Notes under the pieces: generated by a model
What the model saw: the letters and a program-made list of their open reading frames with translations, nothing else
Told to the model about the DNA's origin: nothing
The model's database searches: none
DNA from: Leucobacter sp. wl10
GTDB lineage: Bacteria; Actinomycetota; Actinomycetes; Actinomycetales; Microbacteriaceae
Length of the DNA: 64,000 nucleotides
Assembly: GCF_003569785.1 (NCBI RefSeq)
Contig: NZ_KZ983989.1
Span: 124,001 to 188,000 of the forward strand
Direction of reading: 5' to 3'
Shown: positions 41,790-51,064 of the stretch, in pieces
How positions within the stretch are numbered: the stretch's first letter is position 1
How the letters are laid out: every line of letters starts with the position of its first letter
Made by a program: the position numbers and the translations under genes

Positions 41790-42578
41790 TCATTCAGCGG
41801 GAGCGTCGGGGCGCGCGTCGAATCTCGTGCCGTGATCCGCCCCGTCGAGCACGGGCGCGAGCAGCTTCGTCTCGGTGAGCAGCACGGCCGTCCCGGCGTC
41901 GGCCGCCAGTCGCGCGGCCTCCACCTTGGTCGCGGCGCCGCCGGTGCCCCACCCCGACTGCGCCTCGCCGATCTCGATGCCGGCGAGCGGGTCGCCGTAG
42001 GCCACGTGCGCAATGCGCTCCGCCCCCGCGATCATGGGCGGCGCCGTGTAGAGCGCATCGACGTCCGAGAGCAGCACGAGCCGATCCGCCCCGACCAGGC
42101 GCGCGACGAGCGCCGCGAGCCGGTCGTTGTCGCCGAACCGGATCTCGTGTGTGGCCACGGTGTCGTTCTCGTTGATGATGGGCAGGATGCCGAGCTGCAG
42201 CAGCCGCTCGAGCGCGCGGCGGGCGTTGCCCCGGTGCGTGGGGTTCTCGATGTCGTGCGCGGTGAGCAGGACCTGGCCCGCCACGATCTCATGGCTGCTC
42301 AGGGCTCGCTGATACCGGTTGACCAGGATGTTCTGCCCGACGGCCGCGGCGGCCTGCTGCGTCGCCAGGTCTTCGGGGCGCTCGTCGAGGCGCAGGAAGG
42401 GCACGCCCGTGGCGATGGCGCCGCTGGACACGAGGATCACCTCGGCTCCCCCGGCGTGCAGGCGCGCGAGGCACGAGACGAGGTTCGGGATCTGGCCGGC
42501 GTTGTCGCCGCTGACGGACGACGAGCCCACCTTCACCACGATGCGCCTCGCGACGAGCAGTTCCGCCCCGATGCTCAC
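41790..42578 (-). CDS. proB: Glutamate 5-kinase without PUA domain
   Basis: A 262-residue amino acid kinase, first step of proline synthesis: [24 protein letters not shown] and F-G-D-N-D-R-L. It ends soon after the kinase fold, so the C-terminal PUA domain of the E. coli enzyme (367 residues) is absent. The short form is known in several bacteria. The GTG at 42578 overlaps the obg stop (GTGA). Proline feedback acts on the kinase domain and is expected to remain. Confidence 0.93.
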   Translation of the reverse strand: MSIGAELLVARRIVVKVGSSSVSGDNAGQIPNLVSCLARLHAGGAEVILVSSGAIATGVPFLRLDERPEDLATQQAAAAVGQNILVNRYQRALSSHEIVAGQVLLTAHDIENPTHRGNARRALERLLQLGILPIINENDTVATHEIRFGDNDRLAALVARLVGADRLVLLSDVDALYTAPPMIAGAERIAHVAYGDPLAGIEIGEAQSGWGTGGAATKVEAARLAADAGTAVLLTETKLLAPVLDGADHGTRFDARPDAPAE

Positions 42579-44080
42579 GACTGCTGGTCCCACATGCCCG
42601 CCTCGCGCTCGCGCTCGAGCTCGGCGCGGGCCTCGGTCTTGGCGTCCATGCGCTCGTGGTACTCGGTGCGGCGCTCCTTGTTCGTGCGGCGCCCGTTCTG
42701 CTCGACGCGCAGGTCTGTGCCGCGGGCGCCCAGCTGCACCTCGGCCGCGCTCGTGACGGTCGGCTCCCAGTCGAAGACCACACCGGACCCGGGGCCGATC
42801 ACGACGGTCGATCCGGCAGTCGCGCCGGCCTTGACCAGCGCATCCTCGACGCCGAGCTTCTGCAACCGGTCGGCGAGATAGCCCACGGCCTCGTCGTTGG
42901 CGAAGTCGGTCTGCTCGACCCAGCGCTCGGGCTTCGCCCCCAGGATGCGGTACAGGGTGCCGTAGCTGCCGCCCTCGGGCACCACCCGAAAACCGCCGTC
43001 GTCGACGGCCTGGGGCTGCAGAACGATGCGCGGCTGGTCGACGGCCTCCGCGAGTTCCCTGGCCCGCGCCTCCTCCACCAACTCCGCGAGGGCGAAGCTC
43101 AGCTCGCGCAGCCCCTCGTGCGACACGGTCGAGATCTCGAACACGCGGTATCCCCGCGCCTCGAGGTCGGGCCGCACGAACGCGGCGAGCTCGCGCGCCT
43201 CCGGCACGTCGATCTTGTTGAGCGCGATGAGCTGGGGGCGCTCGAGGAGGGGCGTCTGACCGTCGGGCACGGGATAGGCCGCGAGCTCTCGCAGGATCAC
43301 CTCGAGGTCGGAGAGTGGGTCGCGTCCGGGCTCGAGGGTGGCGCAGTCGAGCACGTGCAGCAGGGCGCTGCAGCGCTCGACGTGCCGCAGGAAGTCGAGG
43401 CCGAGGCCCCTGCCCTCGCTCGCGCCCTCGATCAGCCCGGGCACGTCGGCGACGGTGAAGCGATGGTCGGCGACCTGCACCACGCCCAGATTGGGGTGCA
43501 GGGTCGTGAAGGGGTAGTCCGCGATCTTGGGCTTCGCGGCGCTCATCGCCGCGATGAGGCTCGACTTGCCCGCCGAGGGGTAGCCGACGAGCGCCACGTC
43601 GGCGATCGTCTTCAGCTCGAGCGTGAGCGTGCCGCTCCCCCCCTCCGTGCCGAGCAGGGCGAAGCCGGGGGCCTTGCGCTTTGAACTCGCGAGCGCGTGG
43701 TTGCCGAGGCCGCCGAGGCCGCCCTTGGCGGCGAGGAACCTGGTGCCGGGCTCGGTGAGATCGATGAGGGTCTCACCGGCCTCGTCCTTCACGACCGTGC
43801 CCACGGGCACCGGCAGCACCAACTCGGCGCCGTTCGTCCCCGCCCGGTAATCGCCCGCGCCGTAGCCGCCGTTCTCAGCGCTGCGATGGGGACGGCGATG
43901 GTAATCGAGCAGCGTGGTGACCTGGGGATCGGCGAGAATCACGATGTCGCCGCCGTGCCCGCCCGCGCCGCCGTCGGGGCCGGCGAGCGGCTTGAACTTC
44001 TCGCGCCGAATCGACACGCAGCCGTTGCCGCCGCGACCGGCCTGCAGGTGCACCTGCACTCGATCCACGAATGTCACCAT
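42575..44080 (-). CDS. obg: GTPase Obg/CgtA
   Basis: A 501-residue ribosome-assembly GTPase. N-terminal glycine-rich Obg domain ([15 protein letters not shown]), G domain with [10 protein letters not shown] and [13 protein letters not shown], and a C-terminal OCT domain with [11 protein letters not shown] charged tail follows. The ATG at 44080 is chosen for AGAGG eight bases upstream. It follows rpmA in the rplU-rpmA-obg order. Confidence 0.96.
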   Translation of the reverse strand: MVTFVDRVQVHLQAGRGGNGCVSIRREKFKPLAGPDGGAGGHGGDIVILADPQVTTLLDYHRRPHRSAENGGYGAGDYRAGTNGAELVLPVPVGTVVKDEAGETLIDLTEPGTRFLAAKGGLGGLGNHALASSKRKAPGFALLGTEGGSGTLTLELKTIADVALVGYPSAGKSSLIAAMSAAKPKIADYPFTTLHPNLGVVQVADHRFTVADVPGLIEGASEGRGLGLDFLRHVERCSALLHVLDCATLEPGRDPLSDLEVILRELAAYPVPDGQTPLLERPQLIALNKIDVPEARELAAFVRPDLEARGYRVFEISTVSHEGLRELSFALAELVEEARARELAEAVDQPRIVLQPQAVDDGGFRVVPEGGSYGTLYRILGAKPERWVEQTDFANDEAVGYLADRLQKLGVEDALVKAGATAGSTVVIGPGSGVVFDWEPTVTSAAEVQLGARGTDLRVEQNGRRTNKERRTEYHERMDAKTEARAELEREREAGMWDQQS

Positions 44081-44176
44081 GCGGGAAACCTCTTCCACTG
44101 CGTTCGCGATGCTGCTGAGTGCAGCCGCACGAACGGCAAAAGGCGAGCCGAAGCCCGCCTCGCCGTCGACGCTGAG

Positions 44177-44431
44177 TTACGCAGCGGCCACGATGTTGAC
44201 GACCTTGCGGCCGCCCTTCACGCCGAACTCGACCGCCCCGGCCGACAGCGCGAACAGGGTGTCGTCGCCACCGCGGCCCACGTTGGAGCCGGGGTGGAAG
44301 TGGGTTCCGCGCTGACGCACGATGATCTCGCCGGCGCTGACCTGCTGCCCGCCGAAGCGCTTCACGCCGAGGCGCTGCGCGTTCGAGTCGCGGCCGTTGC
44401 GGGTGGAGCTGGCGCCCTTCTTATGTGCCAT
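44177..44431 (-). CDS. rpmA: 50S ribosomal protein L27
   Basis: An 84-residue L27: [15 protein letters not shown] at the N-terminus, then G-V-K-R-F-G-G-Q and V-R-Q-R-G-T. There is no N-terminal extension for cleavage of the Firmicutes type. It follows rplU directly. Confidence 0.97.
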   Translation of the reverse strand: MAHKKGASSTRNGRDSNAQRLGVKRFGGQQVSAGEIIVRQRGTHFHPGSNVGRGGDDTLFALSAGAVEFGVKGGRKVVNIVAAA

Positions 44432-44463
44432 GAGTCTCTACTCCTTAGTGAGTGCCGAAGGCG

Positions 44464-44772
44464 TTACTTGATGCCGGTGACCTTGAGGCGGGTCAGATCC
44501 TGACGGTGCCCCTGACGGCTCTTGTAACCGGTCTTGTTCTTGTAGCGCTGGATGACGATCTTCGGGCCGCGAAGGTCGTCGAGCACCTCGGCGGTCACCT
44601 TCACCTTGGCCAGGGCCGCGGCGTCGGTGGTCACCTGGTCGCCATCGACGAGCAGCACCGCGGGAAGCTCAAGCTTGCCCTCGGCATCACCCGCCACACG
44701 ATTGACGGTGATGATCGAGCCGACCTCGACCTTCTCCTGCCGGCCGCTTGCGCGCACTACTGCGTAAACCAC
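44464..44772 (-). CDS. rplU: 50S ribosomal protein L21
   Basis: A 102-residue L21: [34 protein letters not shown] and the closing [13 protein letters not shown]. First gene of the rplU-rpmA-obg-proBA run. Confidence 0.97.
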   Translation of the reverse strand: MVYAVVRASGRQEKVEVGSIITVNRVAGDAEGKLELPAVLLVDGDQVTTDAAALAKVKVTAEVLDDLRGPKIVIQRYKNKTGYKSRQGHRQDLTRLKVTGIK

Positions 44773-44873
44773 TTGTCACCCTTTTCTCGAGGATCGTCTT
44801 CCGAGTCGAAGCGCAGCCCCGCCGCCTTCGAAGTCTGAGGTATTCACCACCGCTCGGGTGGCACCAACGCTCA

Positions 44874-44903
44874 ATAATATCGCGAACCACCGAACAAGGT
44901 CAA
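44874..44903 (-). promoter_or_regulatory. Promoter of rplU-rpmA
   Basis: On the minus strand TTGACC (44898-44903) and TATTAT (44874-44879) with an 18-base spacer, close to consensus and in an AT-rich pocket between rne and rplU. The leader of about 95 bases holds a CCACC/GGTGG hairpin near 44848. Confidence 0.65.
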
Positions 44904-44920
44904 ATAGGCCCGCCCGCGTG

Positions 44921-47245
44921 TCACTCGCGCTCGGCGTCGCGGCGGCGCACGGTCTCCTCGAGCGCCGCCGCGAGCGCGAGCTGCGCCGCCCTCGAGGAGT
45001 CGACGTCGGCCTGCGATTCGACCGCCTCGTCGCCCTGCGGCGCGCGCTCGCGCGCCTGCTCCGACTCTCCCCGGATGGGCGCGGTCGTGACGCGCCGGCC
45101 CCGGGCGCGGCCGGCGCCCGCGCCGGGGGCATCCGGCAGGGCGTCGAGCACCGAGTCGAGCAGCGTGCCGAGTGCGGCCCCCGGGCGCCGGTCGGTGCCG
45201 CCGGGCTCGTGCGGCGCTCCGGACTGCGCCCGGCCCGTGACCCTCGTCTCTCCGCCCGCGGCACCCGGATCCGGAGTCTTCGCGCCCTGGATCGTCGACG
45301 CCGCCACCTGGGCGAGCATGTTCTTCGCGCCGTCGGTGATGGAGTGGGTCTGTGCCTTCGTGTCGTGCTGGGTCGGGGCCTGCCCGCCCTTGCCGCGCTT
45401 GGCTCCGCGCGAGTGCCCCTCGCCGCGGTGCTTCGCGACGGGCTCGTGATGCACGATGATGCCGCGCCCCGCGCACACCTCGCACGGCTCGCTGAACGAC
45501 TCGAGAAGCCCCAGGCCCAGCTTCTTGCGCGTCATCTGCACGAGCCCCAACGAGGTGACCTCGGCGACCTGGTGCTTGGTGCGGTCCCGGCTCAGGCACT
45601 CGACGAGGCGCCGCAGCACGAGGTCGCGGTTCGATTCGAGCACCATGTCGATGAAGTCGACGACGATGATGCCGCCGATGTCGCGCAGGCGCAGTTGGCG
45701 CACGATCTCCTCGGCGGCCTCGAGATTGTTCTTCGTGACCGTCTCCTCGAGGTTCCCGCCCGAACCGACGAACTTGCCGGTATTGACGTCGATCACCGTC
45801 ATCGCCTCGGTGCGGTCGATGACCAGCGAACCGCCGGAGGGCAGCCACACCTTGCGATCCAGCGCCTTGGCGATCTGCTCGGTGATGCGGTACTCGTCGA
45901 AGACGTCGCGCTCGCTCTCGTAGCGCTCGACTCGCTGCATCAGGTCGGGCGCGACCTGTGCAAGGTAGCCCGCGATCGTCTGGTAGGTCTCGTCGCCCGA
46001 GATCAGCAGACGGTGGAAGTCCTCGTTGAAGACATCGCGCACGATCTTGATGAGCATGTCGGGCTCGGAGTGCAGCAGCACCGGCCCGCCGCCCTTCTCC
46101 ACCCGCTTCTGGATGGACTCCCACTGACGGGTCAGACGCTGCACGTCGTGGGTGAGCTGCTCCTCGCTCGCGCCCTCCGCCGCCGTGCGCACGATGACGC
46201 CCGCGCCCTCGGGCAGCACGGCCTTCAGGATCTTCTTGAGGCGCGCGCGCTCCGTGTCCGGAAGCTTGCGGGAGATGCCGTTCATCGCTCCCCCGGGCAC
46301 GTACACCAGGAAGCGGCCGGGCAGCGAGATCTGGCTCGTCAGCCGGGCGCCCTTGTGCCCGACCGGGTCCTTCGTGACCTGCACGAGCACCTGGTCGCCG
46401 GGCTTGAGGGCGTTCTCGATCCGGCGCGCGGTGTTGCCCCCCTCGAACTCCGACCAGTCGACCTCGCCCGAGTACAGCACCGCGTTGCGACCGCGCCCGA
46501 TGTCGACGAAGGCCGCCTCCATGCTGGGCAGCACGTTCTGCACGCGGCCGAGGTAGACGTTGCCGATGAGCGACGACTCGCTCGAGCGCGCAACGTAGTG
46601 CTCCACGAGCACCCGGTCCTCGAGCACGCCGATCTGCACGCGATCCGGCGTGGTGCGCACCACCATCTCGCGGTCGACGGCCTCGCGGCGGGCCAAGAAC
46701 TCCGACTCCGTGATCACCATGCGGCGGCGACCCGAGTCCCGGCCGTCGCGTCGGCGCTGCTTCTTCGCCTCCAGGCGCGTGGACCCCTTCACCTTCTGCG
46801 GCTCGGTGATCACCGGGGCCTGGCGCTGCTGCCGGCGGAACGACTCCTCGTCCGCCGCCCCGTCCACACCGGAGCGTCGACGGCTTCGCCGCGATCCCGA
46901 CTCCTGCTCGCCCGGTTCGTCGTCCTGCGAGAACTGCTGATCCAGCAGCTCGTCGAGCCGGCGCAACTCACCGCCTCGGCCCTCGCCGCGCCGCGGCTCG
47001 CCGCGTCGCGCGTCCCCGAAGCGCGACTCGCCCTGGCGCGCGTCGCCGAGGCGCCAGTCGCCTCGCCGCGGTCGCGGCTGCACGGGCGGGACATCGGGCG
47101 CGAGGAAGATGAGGCGCGTGGTCGCGCGGAAGCGCTCCTCCGGGCTCATCTCCGCGAACGGGACAGCCGCGGAAGCCGCGGTGCCCTCATCGGTCTCGGC
47201 CGCATTCGGCTCTTCGTGATGGTCTTCTGTTGTGATCTTCACCAT
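44921..47245 (-). CDS. rne: Ribonuclease E/G
   Basis: A 774-residue RNase E/G, actinobacterial layout. An N-terminal charged extension of about 180 residues is rich in Arg/Gly with a loose R-L-G-D-A-R / R-F-G-D-A-R / R-R-G-E repeat. Then come the catalytic core with the S1 domain (N-V-Y-L-G-R-V-Q-N-V-L-P-S-M-E-A-A-F-V-D) and DNase I-like metal site (V-I-D-V-N-T-G-K-F, D-F-I-D-M), and the zinc-link C-E-V-C-A-G-R-G. A disordered tail follows. It initiates mRNA decay and rRNA processing. The ATG at 47245 has AGGAG-rich sequence upstream. Confidence 0.94.
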   Translation of the reverse strand: MVKITTEDHHEEPNAAETDEGTAASAAVPFAEMSPEERFRATTRLIFLAPDVPPVQPRPRRGDWRLGDARQGESRFGDARRGEPRRGEGRGGELRRLDELLDQQFSQDDEPGEQESGSRRSRRRSGVDGAADEESFRRQQRQAPVITEPQKVKGSTRLEAKKQRRRDGRDSGRRRMVITESEFLARREAVDREMVVRTTPDRVQIGVLEDRVLVEHYVARSSESSLIGNVYLGRVQNVLPSMEAAFVDIGRGRNAVLYSGEVDWSEFEGGNTARRIENALKPGDQVLVQVTKDPVGHKGARLTSQISLPGRFLVYVPGGAMNGISRKLPDTERARLKKILKAVLPEGAGVIVRTAAEGASEEQLTHDVQRLTRQWESIQKRVEKGGGPVLLHSEPDMLIKIVRDVFNEDFHRLLISGDETYQTIAGYLAQVAPDLMQRVERYESERDVFDEYRITEQIAKALDRKVWLPSGGSLVIDRTEAMTVIDVNTGKFVGSGGNLEETVTKNNLEAAEEIVRQLRLRDIGGIIVVDFIDMVLESNRDLVLRRLVECLSRDRTKHQVAEVTSLGLVQMTRKKLGLGLLESFSEPCEVCAGRGIIVHHEPVAKHRGEGHSRGAKRGKGGQAPTQHDTKAQTHSITDGAKNMLAQVAASTIQGAKTPDPGAAGGETRVTGRAQSGAPHEPGGTDRRPGAALGTLLDSVLDALPDAPGAGAGRARGRRVTTAPIRGESEQARERAPQGDEAVESQADVDSSRAAQLALAAALEETVRRRDAERE

Positions 47246-47484
47246 TCCTGGTGTCTCCTCCACCCGGGGAGAAGCCTGTTCTCCCCGGAAACCTCTTGTA
47301 TGTGCGGAATGCTCCGCAAATCCTGTTCTCCGCGAATGCGATCATCCGCACTCGGTCGGTCCTCGACCGGTGGCGGCCTCACGGCCCCCGAAAGACTGTG
47401 CGCGCGAGAGGCCCTCTCGGCCGCTTGCGCCGCACTCCATTATGTCATGGGTTCCTCGGAGAGACCGTTCAGTAGGATCGATCC

Positions 47485-48096
47485 ATGACTTCCGAGCTCC
47501 GCGAGGCCCCTCGCCCCGTTGCATTCGCCGCCTTCTCCATCGTTGCCGGAGTAATCGGTTGGTTCGCCTCGTTCGAGCTGCTCACGGAGTACATCAAGAC
47601 GCTGTCCGCGCCCGACTACATCCCCAACTGCAACATGAGCATCCTCGTCACGTGCGGCCCCAACATGGACTCGTGGCAGGGCTCGCTCTTCGGCTTCAGC
47701 AACACGATCATCGGCGTCTCCGCCTTCGTCGCACCGATCGCGGTCGGTGTCGCGCTGCTCGCCGGCGCCCGATTCTCCCGGTGGTTCTGGACGCTCTACC
47801 AGCTCGGCCTGCTCGGGGGCTTCGTGTTCATCTGCTGGCTGTTCTCCCAGAGCGTGTTCGTGCTCGGGACGCTCTGCCCCTGGTGCATGGTGGTCTGGAC
47901 GGTCATGATCCCGCTCTGGTGGATCTCGTTCCTCCGGCCCTATGCCATCGGCGACATCCCACTGCGCGCCTCCGCGCAATCGGCATTCAAACGGGTGTAC
48001 TCGTGGACGTGGGTCATCGTGCTGCTCTGCTACCTGACCATCGCCTTCATCGCCCAGCTGCGGCTCGACTGGTTCGCGGAGTTCAGCCGGATGTGA
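47485..48096 (+). CDS. Vitamin K epoxide reductase (VKOR) family protein
   Basis: A 203-residue membrane thiol oxidase with about five helices. Loop cysteines Cys49 and Cys57 (C-N-M-S-I-L-V-T-C) and the redox pair C-P-W-C (131-134) next to the quinone site are present. In actinobacteria VKOR re-oxidises DsbA-like proteins, passing electrons to menaquinone. TAGGAT at 47473-47478 lies 6 bases before the ATG, so the transcript is probably leaderless. It is divergent from rne across 239 bases. Confidence 0.9.
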   Translation: MTSELREAPRPVAFAAFSIVAGVIGWFASFELLTEYIKTLSAPDYIPNCNMSILVTCGPNMDSWQGSLFGFSNTIIGVSAFVAPIAVGVALLAGARFSRWFWTLYQLGLLGGFVFICWLFSQSVFVLGTLCPWCMVVWTVMIPLWWISFLRPYAIGDIPLRASAQSAFKRVYSWTWVIVLLCYLTIAFIAQLRLDWFAEFSRM

Positions 48097-48682
48097 TCCG
48101 CCGCCACAGCTCGTCGACCTGCGAGAGCGTGCGAGCCTTGCTGCCCGACGTATCGATGACGACGTCCGCCACCGCTCGCCGCTCGGCGTCGCTCGCCTGA
48201 CGGGCAATGCGGTTGCGGGCGTCGGTCTCGCTCATGCCGCGCAGCTCGACCATGCGCGCGATGCGCTGCTCGGCCGGCGCCTCCGCGATGACCACGAGGT
48301 CCCAGGCCTGATCCCGGGCGGCCTCGACGAGCAGCGGCACGTCGTAGACGACGATGGCCTCCGGATCCCGATCCCGGGCCTCGGCGACGCGGGCGGCGAA
48401 CAGCCGCCGCACCTCGGGGTGCACGACGGCGTTGAGCGCCGCGAGCGCCGCCTCGTCGCCGAACACGATCGCGCCGAGCGCCGAGCGATCCAGCGATCCG
48501 TCCCCGCGCAGCACCCCTGCCCCGAAGCGATCGACCACGCCCCCCAGTCCCGGAGAGCCCGGAGCGACCGCTTCCCTCGCGAGTTCGTCGGCGTCGATCA
48601 GCACCGCACCCAACTGTTCCAGGCGCCTGCCGATCGTCGACTTGCCCGAGGCGATTCCGCCGCTCAACCCGATCAGTTTCAT
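48083..48682 (-). CDS. coaE: Dephospho-CoA kinase
   Basis: A 199-residue P-loop kinase for the last step of coenzyme A synthesis. Walker A G-G-I-A-S-G-K-S-T is at the N-terminus; D-A-D-E-L-A-R and V-V-Y-D-V-P-L-L-V-E follow. Its 3' end overlaps the convergent VKOR gene by 14 bases. Confidence 0.95.
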   Translation of the reverse strand: MKLIGLSGGIASGKSTIGRRLEQLGAVLIDADELAREAVAPGSPGLGGVVDRFGAGVLRGDGSLDRSALGAIVFGDEAALAALNAVVHPEVRRLFAARVAEARDRDPEAIVVYDVPLLVEAARDQAWDLVVIAEAPAEQRIARMVELRGMSETDARNRIARQASDAERRAVADVVIDTSGSKARTLSQVDELWRRITSG

Positions 48683-48729
48683 AGCAGCTACCCTACCCAG
48701 CGCGCGTAGGCTGGAGGACGGAGGTGGGC

Positions 48730-49329
48730 ATGCTCGAAATCATCACCGGAATGACCCTCGCGGCCTCGGCGGGGCTGAACGCCTACATCCCCATGCTCGG
48801 TCTGGGCCTGCTCGCGCGGTTCACCGAGCTGGTGCAGTTGCCGGCGGCCTGGGCCTGGCTTGAGAACGAGTGGGCGCTGGGGGTGCTCGGCGTGCTGCTG
48901 GTCGTCGAGGCGCTGGTCGACAAGTTCCCGGCCCTCGACAGCGTCAACGACGTGCTGCAGACCGCCGTGCGGCCGGCCTCCGGCGGTATCGTGTTCGCCG
49001 CGGGGTCCTCGAGCGGCACCGTCGCGGTCGCGGATCCCGCCGAGTTCATCGCGTCTGCCCAGTTCTGGCCGTTCGTGCTGGGCGTCGTGATCGCGCTCGT
49101 GCCGCACGCGCTGAAGTCTCTGGCGAGACCCGTGATCAATGCGCTCACGGCCGGCGCGGGCGCCGCGCTGGCGAGCACGCTGGAGGATCTGGGAGCGGTG
49201 CTGCTCACGGTGCTCGCGGTGATCGTCCCGGTGGCCGGGCTCGCGGTGCTCGTGATCGTGGTCGTCGTGCTGATCCGCCGGCTCGGCAGGGCACGGGCGG
49301 CGCGAGCCGCGCGCCGCAGCGCCGTCTAG
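48730..49329 (+). CDS. DUF4126-family membrane protein
   Basis: A 199-residue protein with about five hydrophobic helices; the start L-E-I-I-T-G-M-T-L-A-A-S-A-G-L-N-A-Y-I-P-M-L matches DUF4126. The function is unknown. The ATG at 48730 is chosen because GGAGG is five bases upstream; the GTG at 48724 lies inside that site. Ends in the strong bidirectional terminator. Confidence 0.8.
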   Translation: MLEIITGMTLAASAGLNAYIPMLGLGLLARFTELVQLPAAWAWLENEWALGVLGVLLVVEALVDKFPALDSVNDVLQTAVRPASGGIVFAAGSSSGTVAVADPAEFIASAQFWPFVLGVVIALVPHALKSLARPVINALTAGAGAALASTLEDLGAVLLTVLAVIVPVAGLAVLVIVVVVLIRRLGRARAARAARRSAV

Positions 49330-49364
49330 GAGGGGGCTCCCAGCACGACTGGCACGGCTGGGCA

Positions 49365-49409
49365 CGGCGAAGGCCCGGCCTCCCTTCCGGGAGAGCCGGG
49401 CCTTCGCCG
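49365..49409. terminator. Bidirectional terminator between DUF4126 gene and rpsA
   Basis: Perfect 15-base arms (49365-49379 and 49395-49409, CGGCGAAGGCCCGGC and complement) with a 15-base loop, lying between two convergent genes. Confidence 0.9.
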
Positions 49410-49414
49410 GGAAC

Positions 49415-50860
49415 TCAGTTGCCCTCGAGCTGCGCCTTCAGCGCGGCGAGCGCCGCGTCGTCGGCGAGCGCGCCGGTCGACGACGCCTCACCCGAGAAGC
49501 TCGACGAGGGGTTGTCGGCGGCGGGGGCCGCAGCGGTCTCGTTGAGCGAAGCGGCGACCTGCTTCTTGTGAGCCTCCCAGCGCTCCTGGGCGGCAGCGTA
49601 CTCCTGCTCCCACTTCTCGCGCTGCGACTCGAAGCCTTCCTTCCACTCCTGGGTCTCGGGGTCGAAGCCCTCGGGGTACTTGTACTCGCCGTTCTCGTCG
49701 TACTCGGTGGTCATGCCGTAGAGCGCGGGATCGAACTCGGAGCCCTCGGGATCCACGCCCTCGTTCGCCTGCTTGAGGCTGAGCGAGATGCGGCGCCGGT
49801 CGAGATCGATGTCGATGATCTTGACGAAGACCTCCTGGCCGGCCTGCACGACCTGCTCGGCGAGTTCGACGTGCTGACCCGACAGCTCCGAGATGTGCAC
49901 GAGGCCCTCGATGCCGTCCGCCACGCGCACGAAGGCGCCGAAGGGCACGAGCTTGGTGACGACGCCCGGGGCGATCTCGCCGATCGCGTGCGTGCGGGCG
50001 AAGACCTGCCAGGGGTCCTCCTGCGTCGCCTTGAGCGACAGCGAGACGCGCTCGCGGTCCAGCTCGACGGAGAGCACCTCGACGGTGACCTCCTGGCCGA
50101 CCTCGACCACGTCGGAGGCGTGCTCGATGTGCTTCCACGACAGCTCGGAGACGTGCACGAGGCCGTCCACACCGCCCAGGTCCACGAACGCGCCGAAGTT
50201 GACGATGGACGAGATGACGCCCTTGCGCACCTGGCCCGGCTTGAGCTCGGCGAGGAACGAGGAGCGGGTCGCCGACTGCGTCTCCTCGAGGAGCGCGCGG
50301 CGCGAGAGCACCACGTTGTTGCGGTTCTTGTCGAGCTCGAGGATCTTGGCCTCGATCTCCTGGCCCAGGTACGGGGTCAGGTCGCGCACGCGGCGCAGCT
50401 CGATGAGCGAGGCGGGGAGGAAGCCGCGGAGCCCGATGTCGACGATCAGGCCGCCCTTGACGACCTCGATGACGGTGCCGGTGACGACGCCCTCGCTCTC
50501 CTTGATGCGCTCCACATCGCCCCAAGCGCGCTCGTACTGGGCGCGCTTCTTGGACAGGATGAGTCGGCCTTCCTTGTCCTCCTTCTGGAGCACGAGCGCC
50601 TCGACGGGGTCGCCGACCTGAACGACCTCGTCGGGGTTCACGTCGTGCTTGATGGACAGCTCGCGCGAGGGGATGACGCCCTCGGTCTTGTAGCCCACGT
50701 CGAGGAGCACCTCGTCGCGGTCGATCTTCACGACGGTGCCCTCGATGAGGTCGCCGTCGTTGAAGAACTTCAGGGTCGATTCGACCGCTGCAAGGAAGTC
50801 GTCGGCCGAGCCGATGTCGTTGATCGCGACCTGCTTGCTCTCGGTCGTTGCGTTCGTCAT
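49415..50860 (-). CDS. rpsA: 30S ribosomal protein S1
   Basis: A 481-residue S1 with four S1 RNA-binding repeats (about residues 35-105, 120-190, 205-275, 290-365), each with a V-X-X-G-X-V core such as K-G-V-I-S-S-I-V-N-F-G-A-F-V-D-L-G. The tail is acidic and Gln/Glu-rich. It helps mRNA bind the ribosome. A leader of about 130 bases precedes it. Confidence 0.96.
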   Translation of the reverse strand: MTNATTESKQVAINDIGSADDFLAAVESTLKFFNDGDLIEGTVVKIDRDEVLLDVGYKTEGVIPSRELSIKHDVNPDEVVQVGDPVEALVLQKEDKEGRLILSKKRAQYERAWGDVERIKESEGVVTGTVIEVVKGGLIVDIGLRGFLPASLIELRRVRDLTPYLGQEIEAKILELDKNRNNVVLSRRALLEETQSATRSSFLAELKPGQVRKGVISSIVNFGAFVDLGGVDGLVHVSELSWKHIEHASDVVEVGQEVTVEVLSVELDRERVSLSLKATQEDPWQVFARTHAIGEIAPGVVTKLVPFGAFVRVADGIEGLVHISELSGQHVELAEQVVQAGQEVFVKIIDIDLDRRRISLSLKQANEGVDPEGSEFDPALYGMTTEYDENGEYKYPEGFDPETQEWKEGFESQREKWEQEYAAAQERWEAHKKQVAASLNETAAAPAADNPSSSFSGEASSTGALADDAALAALKAQLEGN

Positions 50861-50993
50861 GAAATTGGTCTCCAGAATGGACAGGTATATTCAGGCGGGC
50901 GCATGCCGGAGAACCGGCCGGATCGGAGTTCGATCGATCCGCGAGACGCACCCGCGCGTGGACATGATTGACTCGCCACAGATGTGACACTCG

Positions 50994-51023
50994 AGTTTAC
51001 CCCGCGGGCGCGCCCGGAGACAA
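50994..51023 (-). promoter_or_regulatory. Promoter of rpsA
   Basis: TTGTCT (51018-51023) and TAAACT (50994-50999) with an 18-base spacer on the minus strand. It gives a 5' leader of about 130 bases before the ATG, enough for autogenous control by S1. Confidence 0.6.
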
Positions 51024-51064
51024 GCCGAATCTGGAGTTCTGTTCGCGGCCTCCAGCGGCGGCGC

